From JAGLYP01 sp034659435 (GTDB lineage Bacteria; Patescibacteriota; Patescibacteriia; Patescibacteriales; UBA12075): a stretch of DNA of 5,535 nucleotides. The notes under the pieces are model-generated. The model had not been told where the DNA came from. It searched no databases and worked only from the letters and a program-made list of their open reading frames with translations. Below, in pieces: positions 1-5,535 of this stretch (positions are counted from its first letter, which is position 1; the number at the start of each line of letters is the position of its first letter). The stretch covers positions 1 to 5,535 of the forward strand of contig JAYEHJ010000011.1 in assembly GCA_034659435.1 (NCBI GenBank), written 5' to 3'. The translations under genes and the position numbers were made by a program.

Positions 1-217
1 TGTTCTGCCTGATACCGTTGACAAAGAGCGTCCTGAAAAAGGCAAAGTGGTTGCCGCGGGAGCCGGGCGGACTCTTGATAGTGGACAAATAGCGCCAATG
101 AGCGTTAATGTCGGCGATACGGTTATGTTTAAAAAATATTCTCCTGATGAAATAAAAATTGACGGAGAAGAATACTTGGTTATATCAGAAGGAGATATAA
201 TGGTAATAATAAATTAA
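1..217 (+). CDS. groES: Co-chaperonin GroES (Hsp10), 3' part only
   Basis: The product is the lid of the GroEL folding chamber: a heptamer of about 10-kDa subunits that caps the GroEL ring in the cytoplasm and triggers substrate encapsulation. The window opens inside the gene. The first base finishes a cut codon, and 71 residues plus TAA are readable from position 2. The visible part runs from the end of the mobile loop (VLPDTVDKERPEKGKVVAAG) through the beta-barrel core (GDTVMFKKY, IDGEEYLVISEGDIMVII), which matches the C-terminal three quarters of GroES. The N-terminal strand and most of the GroEL-binding mobile loop lie upstream, so the start, promoter and any CIRCE operator cannot be seen. 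The downstream groEL in the same direction supports the call. Identity is clear from the conserved GEV/GKV, GDxVxF and EEYLxxxExDIxxI pattern. Confidence 0.96.
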   Translation, partial: VLPDTVDKERPEKGKVVAAGAGRTLDSGQIAPMSVNVGDTVMFKKYSPDEIKIDGEEYLVISEGDIMVIIN

Positions 218-221
218 TTTC

Positions 222-330
222 AAATTTTGAATTTCTAATTTTGAATAAATTTTGAATTTTTAATTTTTAAAATTTAAAAATTATATAATTCAAAATTAAA
301 TAAAAATTCAAAATTCAAAATTCAAAATTC
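222..330. repeat. AT-rich imperfect inverted repeat filling the groES-groEL spacer
   Basis: Nearly the whole 122-bp spacer consists of TTTTGAATT-type words on the left and their reverse complement AATTCAAAA on the right. Left-arm copies begin near 225, 239 and 250; right-arm copies lie near 287 and 302-330. TTGAATTTTT (252-261) is exactly complementary to AAAAATTCAA (302-311). The centre is a 10-bp palindrome, AATTTTTAAA (262-271) and TTTAAAAATT (273-282), around one base. RNA from it could fold into a long but weak A-U hairpin between the two cistrons. No protein-coding frame or convincing promoter is seen in the spacer. Whether this is an mRNA processing or stability element, or only low-complexity spacer of the kind common in Patescibacteria, cannot be decided here. 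Confidence 0.75.
303..330 (+). repeat. Four perfect tandem copies of the heptamer AAAATTC
   Basis: The unit AAAATTC occurs exactly four times head to tail (303-309, 310-316, 317-323, 324-330). The array ends nine bases before the groEL ATG and therefore occupies the place where a Shine-Dalgarno sequence would be expected. It forms the right arm of the larger inverted repeat in this spacer. Copy number in such short arrays often varies between strains by slippage, which would alter the groEL leader. Confidence 0.9.
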
Positions 331-339
331 AAGATAAAT

Positions 340-2001
340 ATGTCTAAACAAATTATATTTGACGAAAAAGCCAGAGCGGCTTTAAAAAAAGGCGTTGATA
401 CCTTGGCCAGCGCGGTTAAAATAACTCTCGGACCCAAGGGCAGAAATGTTGTGATTGACAAAGGTTTTGGCGGACCCACAATTACAAAAGACGGCGTAAC
501 AGTTGCAAAGGAAATTGAGCTTGAAGATAAATTTGAGAATATCGGCGCTGAAATGGTAAAAGAAGTCGCCAGCAAAACCAATGATGTTGCCGGAGACGGA
601 ACAACTACGGCTACAATTTTGGCGCAAGCCATGATTGGCGAAGGCTTGAAAATGGTAAGCTCCGGAGTCAGTCCGATTGAAATTCGCGTAAGCATGGAGA
701 AAAAAACGCGGGAAATCGTCGCTAAATTAAAAGAAATGAGCAAACCGGTCAATACCAAGGAAGAAATCGCGCAAGTGGCTTCAATTTCAGCCAATGACAA
801 GGAAATCGGAAGCATTATTGCCGAGGCAATGGAATCTGTCGGAAAAGACGGAGTTATTACCATTGAAGAAGGCCAGTCATTCGGCGTTGAAAAAGAAGTT
901 GTAGAAGGAATGCAGTTTGACAAAGGCTATGTTTCTCCTTATATGATTACAAATTCGGATTCAATGAAAGCTGAATTTAACGACCCGCGTATTTTATTGA
1001 CTGATAAGAAAATTTCTTCTATTCAGGATGTATTGCCGCTTTTGGAAAAAATGGCGCAGACAGGCAAAAAAGATTTGGTAATTATCGCCGAAGAAATTGA
1101 AGGCGAGGCTTTGGCGACATTTGTGGTAAATAAATTGCGCGGAACATTTAACGTGCTTGGCATCAAAGCTCCGGGTTTTGGCGATAGAAGAAAAGAAATG
1201 CTTGAAGATATAGCAATGTTGACAGGAGGCCGCGTTATTTCCGAGGAAGTCGGGCTAAAGCTTGAAAACGTTAAAATGGAAGATTTGGGGCAGTCTAGAA
1301 AAGTCGTTGCGTCAAAAGACAACACGACAATTGTTGACGGAAAGGGCGAAGAAGCGAAAATTAAAAATCGCGTAGAAGCTATTAAAAAAGAAATTGAAAA
1401 TTCCGATTCTGATTTTGATAAGGAAAAATTGCAAGAGCGCTTGGCAAAATTAACCGGCGGAGTAGCCGTTATTAAAGTCGGCGCAGCTACTGAAGTGGAA
1501 ATGAAAGAGAAAAAAGACAGGATTGAAGACGCGTTAAACGCCACTCGCGCCGCGGTCGCCGAAGGCGTTGTGCCGGGCGGAGGGCTTGCCATTGCTTTGG
1601 CAGGAAACGCTTTTGAAGAAATTACCAATAAAAAGAATGAAAATCTGGGCGTAAAAATCGTTGACAACGCGATTGTTGAGCCGATTAAGCAAATCGCTTC
1701 CAACGCCGGCAAGGACGGCTCATTAATTCTTTATAATATTATCCGCGAAAATAAAGTCGGCAATTCCAATATCGGCTTTAACGCGACTGAAGATAAATTT
1801 GAAGATATGATTCAGGCTGGAATCGTTGACCCTGCAAAAGTTGTTAGAAGCGCCTTGGAAAACGCCGCCAGCGCCGCGATTATGTTTTTAACTATCGAGG
1901 CCGTAATCACAGACAAGCCGGAAGAAAAAAACGAAGCGCCAATGGGCGGAGGTATGCCCGGCGGAATGGGCGGAGGAATGCCGGGAATGATGGGGATGTA
2001 G
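340..2001 (+). CDS. groEL: Chaperonin GroEL (Hsp60), complete
   Basis: This is the 60-kDa subunit of the cytoplasmic double-ring ATP-dependent folding chamber, partner of the GroES encoded just upstream. At 553 residues it is close to the usual length of about 545. Seen in order: the N-terminal equatorial TLGPKGRNVVID (29-40), the ATP/Mg site DGVTVA (51-56) and AGDGTTTAT (84-92, D86 equivalent to E. coli D87), the apical-domain VVEGMQFDKGYVSPY (187-201) and KAPGFGDRRKEML (276-288), VGAATEVEMKEKKDRIEDAL (380-399, D397 equivalent to the hydrolytic D398), AAVAEGVVPGGG (404-415) and the Met/Gly tail from 535. The chaperonin signature carries Ala407 where the classic pattern has Asp/Glu/Gln, a mild deviation. 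ATG 340 is the first start after an in-frame TAA at 301-303 and aligns with the family N terminus. No Shine-Dalgarno is visible. The gene ends in TAG and is followed by a terminator. Confidence 0.99.
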   Translation: MSKQIIFDEKARAALKKGVDTLASAVKITLGPKGRNVVIDKGFGGPTITKDGVTVAKEIELEDKFENIGAEMVKEVASKTNDVAGDGTTTATILAQAMIGEGLKMVSSGVSPIEIRVSMEKKTREIVAKLKEMSKPVNTKEEIAQVASISANDKEIGSIIAEAMESVGKDGVITIEEGQSFGVEKEVVEGMQFDKGYVSPYMITNSDSMKAEFNDPRILLTDKKISSIQDVLPLLEKMAQTGKKDLVIIAEEIEGEALATFVVNKLRGTFNVLGIKAPGFGDRRKEMLEDIAMLTGGRVISEEVGLKLENVKMEDLGQSRKVVASKDNTTIVDGKGEEAKIKNRVEAIKKEIENSDSDFDKEKLQERLAKLTGGVAVIKVGAATEVEMKEKKDRIEDALNATRAAVAEGVVPGGGLAIALAGNAFEEITNKKNENLGVKIVDNAIVEPIKQIASNAGKDGSLILYNIIRENKVGNSNIGFNATEDKFEDMIQAGIVDPAKVVRSALENAASAAIMFLTIEAVITDKPEEKNEAPMGGGMPGGMGGGMPGMMGM

Positions 2002-2004
2002 AAA

Positions 2005-2041
2005 CAATTTGCAATTTTCAATTACGAATTACGAATTGAAA
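2005..2041. repeat. AATTACG/CAATTT short-repeat cluster after groEL
   Basis: Directly after the groEL stop lie CAATTT, CAATTTT and two tandem copies of AATTACG (2020-2026, 2027-2033) followed by AATTG. TTTCAATT (2016-2023) and AATTGAAA (2034-2041) form an 8-bp inverted repeat around ACGAATTACG. The words differ from the AAAATTC array before groEL but share the AATT core, so the gene is bracketed by two related low-complexity repeat patches. No coding potential is seen. Confidence 0.65.
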
Positions 2042-2049
2042 GGTAATTA

Positions 2050-2078
2050 AAAAAATCCGGGGTATTCCCGGATTTTTT
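2050..2078 (+). terminator. Intrinsic (rho-independent) terminator of groES-groEL
   Basis: A 12-bp stem, AAAAAATCCGGG (2050-2061) with CCCGGATTTTTT (2067-2078), closes a five-base loop, and the GC-rich top is followed by a run of T. Outer bases GGTAATTAA (2042-2050) and TTAATTGCC (2082-2090) could extend the stem across a small bulge. The A-run on the left means it could also work on the opposite strand. It separates the chaperonin genes from the promoter at 2118. Confidence 0.92.
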
Positions 2079-2117
2079 GTTTTAATTGCCTATTTTTGTT
2101 TTTACGATTTTTTAAAA

Positions 2118-2146
2118 TTGACACACCCATTCAAATAACGTATATT
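2118..2146 (+). promoter_or_regulatory. Sigma70-type promoter of the DUF3160-MEMO unit
   Basis: A perfect -35 box TTGACA (2118-2123) is followed by an exact 17-bp spacer and the -10 box TATATT (2141-2146), one mismatch from TATAAT. Transcription would begin near 2152-2155, giving a leader of about 27 bases before the ATG at 2181. The placement between a terminator and a start codon is what a real promoter should show. No operator-like dyad was recognised around it. Confidence 0.82.
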
Positions 2147-2180
2147 AATAATATAATTTATTTTAATAAAAATTAATATC

Positions 2181-4712
2181 ATGCAACAAGAAAATAATTT
2201 TAACGCCAATAATGATTCAGACAGTCAAGAACAAAAAACAAATAACAAAATATTTTTATTTGCTATTCCCATTTTGGCAATAAGCATTGTTTTAGTCTCA
2301 GCTTTTATTTGTTTCGCGTTAATTAATAAAATGCCGTACAAAGTAAAGCTTGAACAAATGATAACGCAAGACAAGCAAGATGTTCAAAAGCAAAATATTT
2401 CAGATAATAATAAAATATTAATAGACGAAAAAAAATCATTTAATTTAAATTTAATAAAACCGGTTTTTGCCGAATTTGTTGAAGTAAAAGAAATAATTAA
2501 GCCCAAATTGCAAAAAATAAAAACCAATATAAAAAATATAGAGAATTTTGACAGTTTTCAAGATAAAGAAAAAATTATTTTTTCAGATAAGCAAAAACAA
2601 GCCTTGGAAAATTATGGATTTTTTATAACAGATAATGACATTATAAAAACGCAAGAATGGGGAGTGGATGATTTTGTTGATATGTATAATAATTTTGACG
2701 GCAATTCCAATAAATATTATCGCGAACCGCAAGACGCGATTTTTATTACCAGTGATGTTGCCTTGCATTTATATCATATTTTAATTGACAGAAGTTTTCA
2801 AAAAATTGAAGAAAGCAAATTCCAGCCGTTTTTACGGGCAATGACTAAATCCTTGTTTTTAGATTCTATTGATAATTATAATATAGCCGTTGAACCGGAA
2901 ATAAAAGAATCATATAAAAGATTATCAGCTTATTATTTGATACCGTTAGTTGTATTGGATACCGGCAGTAAACTGGCAAATATAGATATAAATTTAGATG
3001 ATTATATGACTTTGGCGCGGTATATGGATGCTGTCAGCGAGAAAAAAATAGAAAACAGCAAAGAAAAATTAGAATTTTCATTAGATAGCGATGTTTATGA
3101 AAATATTAAAATAGATAAAGAAATTTATGATTTGGCGCGCGCAGAGCTTCAATTTATAAATAACGCTGAAAGATTGAATCTTTCCCCTATCTTTACTCCA
3201 TTGCGCCCTGAATTTATAAATGACTATTCGCAATTTAAACCACGTTCGCATTATACTAAAAATGATATTTTAAAAAGTTATTTTATCGCGATGATGTGGT
3301 ATGGGCGGATGGGCTTTCCTTTAAAAAGCCAAGAATTAACAAGAGATGCTTTAATTATCACAAAACAAATTAACAGTTTAAAAGTCGGTAATGAAAATTT
3401 ATCTAAATTATGGCTGGATATGTCCGCGGCTATAGATTTTTTTGTGGGAGAAACTGATGATTTAACAGCATATCAATATACGGAAATAATAAAAAAAATA
3501 TATGGAGAAGAAGTAACTGATAAGGAGTTAGTTGATAAAAAATATTTAAATAATTTTACGCAAATAGCATTAGACCAATTGCCTCCTCCAAAAATTATTT
3601 CCGAAGTGCTTGATGTTTATGATAATATTGATGACAGAAAAGAATTTTTAAAAGATATTATGCAATTTCGTTTTATGGGACAAAGGTTTACGCCGGATGC
3701 TTATATCATAAATAGTTTAACGCAGGGAGTTGGAGCTCCTGATTCTGAAACAGGACAAATGCTGCCTTCAATGCCAACCGCGCTAATGCCCGTTTCCTTG
3801 CTTAAACCTGATAATAAAACAGTGAAAAAATATTTAGATGAATGGGTTATTGATTTTGCTCCTAAGTCAGATAAAGTGATTGCCAAATTTTATAACAAAT
3901 TAAATAATGAATTTTCAGCCTATGGAAATGATATTTGGACGCAAAATATTTATTGGAGCTGGTTATATTGTTTTAAACCGTTATTGTCTGATTATGACAC
4001 AGGCTATCCGTTTTTTATGGCTAATGAAAATTGGCAAAAGAAAAATTTAGGAACAGTTTTAGGATCATACACTGAATTAAAGCATGACACTTTGCTTTAC
4101 GCGAAACAATCCTACGCGGAACTTGGCGGAGGCGGCGGCAATCCAAAAGAAATACCGCCGGTTGTAAAAGGTTATGTTGAGCCTGATTTGATTTTTTGGA
4201 ACAGAATTACCGCCCTAGCCAAAACAACTGAAAACGGTTTAAAAAGCAGAAATATATTTCCTAAAGAATTTGAATATAAATTTAAATCGTTTATAGAAAG
4301 CGCTGAATTTTTCCGGCAAATAGCAAAGCAAGAATTATTAAATGAAAAAATAAGCGATGAAGATTTTGAAAAATTAAGAACTATTAATTTAAAATTTAAC
4401 GAAATAGTAGAGCCGTTAAACGGACAAGAATTAGCAACCAAAGAAAAAAGAGCCGGAATTATAGCTGATATACATACTAATGCCGTAAAAAAGAAAATAT
4501 TATATGAAGCAACAGGCAAGCCTTATATTCTTTATGTTGTTGTAAATGATATAAACGGAGCACGCTTGACTCGCGGCGCCGTGTTTAATCATTATGAGTT
4601 TACGGCTCCGTTAGACAACCGTCTCGCGGATGAGGACTGGCAGAAAAAAGTATATGAGAAAGAAGGAATAATACCGGACGAAGATAAATGGAGCAATGAG
4701 ATAAAAAGATAA
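2181..4712 (+). CDS. Membrane-anchored DUF3160 family protein
   Basis: The function of this family is unknown. The 843-residue product has a short polar N terminus, one hydrophobic segment at about 24-49, a Lys-rich linker, and a long DUF3160 domain from about 133 to the end, predicted outside the cytoplasm. Recognisable family blocks are SDVALHLYHILIDRSFQ (191-207), YGRMGFPL (374-381), FFVGETDDLTAYQY (420-433), FRFMGQRFTPDAYI (496-509), GSYTELKHDTLLYAKQSYAE (628-647), a five-Gly run (649-653), VEPDLIFWNRI (666-676), ADIHTN (761-766), LTRGAVFNHYEF (796-807) and RLADEDWQ (814-821). The frame is closed upstream by TAA at 2154-2156, and ATG 2181 keeps the membrane segment; no Shine-Dalgarno is seen. 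The stop is one base before the MEMO-type gene, implying an operon. Composition is visibly more AT-rich than groEL. The family call is firm; any enzymatic role would be a guess. Confidence 0.9.
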   Translation: MQQENNFNANNDSDSQEQKTNNKIFLFAIPILAISIVLVSAFICFALINKMPYKVKLEQMITQDKQDVQKQNISDNNKILIDEKKSFNLNLIKPVFAEFVEVKEIIKPKLQKIKTNIKNIENFDSFQDKEKIIFSDKQKQALENYGFFITDNDIIKTQEWGVDDFVDMYNNFDGNSNKYYREPQDAIFITSDVALHLYHILIDRSFQKIEESKFQPFLRAMTKSLFLDSIDNYNIAVEPEIKESYKRLSAYYLIPLVVLDTGSKLANIDINLDDYMTLARYMDAVSEKKIENSKEKLEFSLDSDVYENIKIDKEIYDLARAELQFINNAERLNLSPIFTPLRPEFINDYSQFKPRSHYTKNDILKSYFIAMMWYGRMGFPLKSQELTRDALIITKQINSLKVGNENLSKLWLDMSAAIDFFVGETDDLTAYQYTEIIKKIYGEEVTDKELVDKKYLNNFTQIALDQLPPPKIISEVLDVYDNIDDRKEFLKDIMQFRFMGQRFTPDAYIINSLTQGVGAPDSETGQMLPSMPTALMPVSLLKPDNKTVKKYLDEWVIDFAPKSDKVIAKFYNKLNNEFSAYGNDIWTQNIYWSWLYCFKPLLSDYDTGYPFFMANENWQKKNLGTVLGSYTELKHDTLLYAKQSYAELGGGGGNPKEIPPVVKGYVEPDLIFWNRITALAKTTENGLKSRNIFPKEFEYKFKSFIESAEFFRQIAKQELLNEKISDEDFEKLRTINLKFNEIVEPLNGQELATKEKRAGIIADIHTNAVKKKILYEATGKPYILYVVVNDINGARLTRGAVFNHYEFTAPLDNRLADEDWQKKVYEKEGIIPDEDKWSNEIKR

Positions 4713-4713
4713 G

Positions 4714-5535
4714 ATGCAATTAAACAAAACAAAATTAATCATTATATTAAGCCTGCTTTTAGCAGGCTTAATTGTTTTCGCGGTTTATTTATCAAAAACA
4801 AATCATCAAAATAGCATCAGCGGTAAACAACCGGAAAATTTTCATTGCGCGAAACCGAATGATTTGAATTTTTACGAAACAGCTTATCATTTTGTTAAGA
4901 AAAAAATGGATTTTAAAAATACAAATATAATTGGCGGAATTATTCCGCATCATTTACTCGCGGCTGACCTAATTGCTGAATTTTTTTCTAATTTTGACAA
5001 TGATTATGAAACAATAATTTTAATCGGACCAAATCATTTTTCAGCGGGAAAATCAAAAATTATATCATCAGCGCGCGATTGGCAAACGCCTTACGGCATT
5101 TTAGAATATGACAATGATGTTATCGGCGAGTTATTGCGATTTAATGAAATAAAAATTGAAGAAAGTATTTTTGAAAAAGAACACGCGATTAATAGCGAGG
5201 TTGCTTTTATAAAAAAGACATTTCCAAATTCCAAATTCGCGCCGTTGGTTTTAAGAAACAATATTGATAAAAAGACAGCTGCAGAGCTAGCTCTGTATTT
5301 AGCCGGCATTGCGAAGAATAAAAAAATATTAATATTAGGCAGTGTTGATTTTTCTCATTATAAAGATAATTTAACAGCGCGAAAAAATGATAAAATCAGC
5401 ATAGAGGCGATTAAGACTTTTAATTTTAATGAAATTTATAATTTAGACATTGATTCTCCGGCGTCTATTTATACTTTATTAAAATTTAGCGAATTAAGTA
5501 ACGCGGAATTTAATTTATTAAATAATTCAAATTCC
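4714..5535 (+). CDS. Membrane-anchored MEMO-family protein (AmmeMemoRadiSam system protein B type), 3' end missing
   Basis: 274 residues are present and the frame is open at the window end. Residues 7-26 form a hydrophobic signal or anchor segment without a lipobox. A polar linker follows, then a MEMO domain from about 70: GGIIPHHLLAADL (74-86), TIILIGPNHFSAG (100-112), DWQTPYGIL (122-130), EKEHAINSEVAFIK (154-167), APLVLR (176-181) and ILILGSVDFSHY (205-216). By comparison with human MEMO1, H79, H108 and H215 match the active-site histidines; the matching Cys would lie beyond the window. Family members resemble class III non-heme iron dioxygenases, bind metal, and often neighbour AMMECR1 and radical-SAM genes; their reaction is unsettled. 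ATG 4714 follows the DUF3160 stop by one base and an in-frame TAA at 4702-4704, so this start is favoured and translational coupling is likely. An extracytoplasmic MEMO domain is unusual. Confidence 0.88.
   Translation, partial: MQLNKTKLIIILSLLLAGLIVFAVYLSKTNHQNSISGKQPENFHCAKPNDLNFYETAYHFVKKKMDFKNTNIIGGIIPHHLLAADLIAEFFSNFDNDYETIILIGPNHFSAGKSKIISSARDWQTPYGILEYDNDVIGELLRFNEIKIEESIFEKEHAINSEVAFIKKTFPNSKFAPLVLRNNIDKKTAAELALYLAGIAKNKKILILGSVDFSHYKDNLTARKNDKISIEAIKTFNFNEIYNLDIDSPASIYTLLKFSELSNAEFNLLNNSNS
4746..4778 (+). terminator. Terminator-like hairpin inside the first codons of the MEMO gene
   Basis: A perfect 12-bp stem, ATTAAGCCTGCT (4746-4757) with AGCAGGCTTAAT (4761-4772), closes a three-base loop and is followed by TGTTTT. 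It has the form of an intrinsic terminator with an interrupted T-run. It lies 34 bases after the DUF3160 stop, where a terminator for that gene would be expected, yet also 33-65 bases into the MEMO reading frame, where it encodes LSLLLAGL of the hydrophobic segment. It may be an attenuator that lowers MEMO expression, or a coincidence of Leu/Ala/Gly codons. Translating ribosomes would tend to suppress it. Confidence 0.5.

Noticed and set aside
189..217. AAGGAG five bases before an ATG, opening a five-codon mini-ORF that ends at the groES stop
   Set aside because: The bases are in frame with groES and encode its conserved SEGDIMVI end, so the ribosome-site look is explained by protein conservation.
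284..289. TATAAT in the groES-groEL spacer as a possible groEL promoter
   Set aside because: The 17-bp-spaced -35 position reads TAATTT and nothing better lies at 16-18 bp; in such AT-rich repeats TATAAT arises by chance.
303..330. The heptamer array as a CRISPR array
   Set aside because: The units are seven bases long and directly abutting with no spacers, and no cas gene is present.
315..1712. Long open frames on the minus strand across groEL
   Set aside because: Their translations are low-complexity Ser/Phe/Ile-rich sequence that mirrors groEL codon bias, with no recognisable family and no separate promoter.
2152..2157. TATAAT as the -10 box for DUF3160
   Set aside because: It is 28 bases from TTGACA, far too distant; TATATT at 2141 has exact 17-bp spacing.
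4834..4848. Cys45 of the MEMO protein as a lipoprotein acylation site
   Set aside because: The preceding residues are ENFH rather than a lipobox, and the Cys is about 19 residues after the hydrophobic segment.
4906..4908. Internal ATG (residue 65) as the real MEMO start, leaving the hairpin as a plain intergenic terminator
   Set aside because: MEMO domains normally have some 40 residues before the first PH motif, the upstream frame encodes a good hydrophobic segment plus linker, and ATG 4714 is ideally placed after the DUF3160 stop. Not fully excluded.

Overview
The window looks like part of a genome from an uncultivated, AT-rich bacterium, most likely a Patescibacteria/CPR lineage of the Parcubacteria type. 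The basis is the low GC, spacers made of AAAATTC/AATTACG-type short repeats, a DUF3160 protein, and genes that start without a clear Shine-Dalgarno sequence. This placement is inference; no rRNA or marker gene other than the chaperonins is present. TAA and TAG both act as stops here, and the long reading frames run without internal TGA, so the standard bacterial code fits.

Region 1 (1-2078) is a chaperonin locus. It holds the 3' part of groES, a 122-bp spacer built almost wholly of A/T-rich direct and inverted repeats, and a complete groEL with all expected ATP-site motifs and a Gly/Met-rich tail. A second repeat cluster and a strong intrinsic terminator follow.

Region 2 (2118-5535) is a separate transcription unit. 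It has a near-consensus sigma70-type promoter (TTGACA, 17 bp, TATATT), an 843-residue membrane-anchored DUF3160 protein, and, one base after its stop codon, a MEMO-family protein (AmmeMemoRadiSam system protein B type) that runs off the end of the window. Both proteins have one N-terminal hydrophobic segment and would place their main domain outside the cytoplasm. The back-to-back arrangement suggests co-expression and perhaps a shared envelope function, which is unknown.

The points most worth a second look are the membrane-anchored DUF3160-MEMO pair, a terminator-like hairpin embedded in the first codons of the MEMO gene, and the repeat array placed immediately upstream of the groEL start codon. 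The chaperonin region is otherwise ordinary. There is no gene-free stretch longer than 300 bases, and I saw no tRNA, rRNA, CRISPR array or mobile element.
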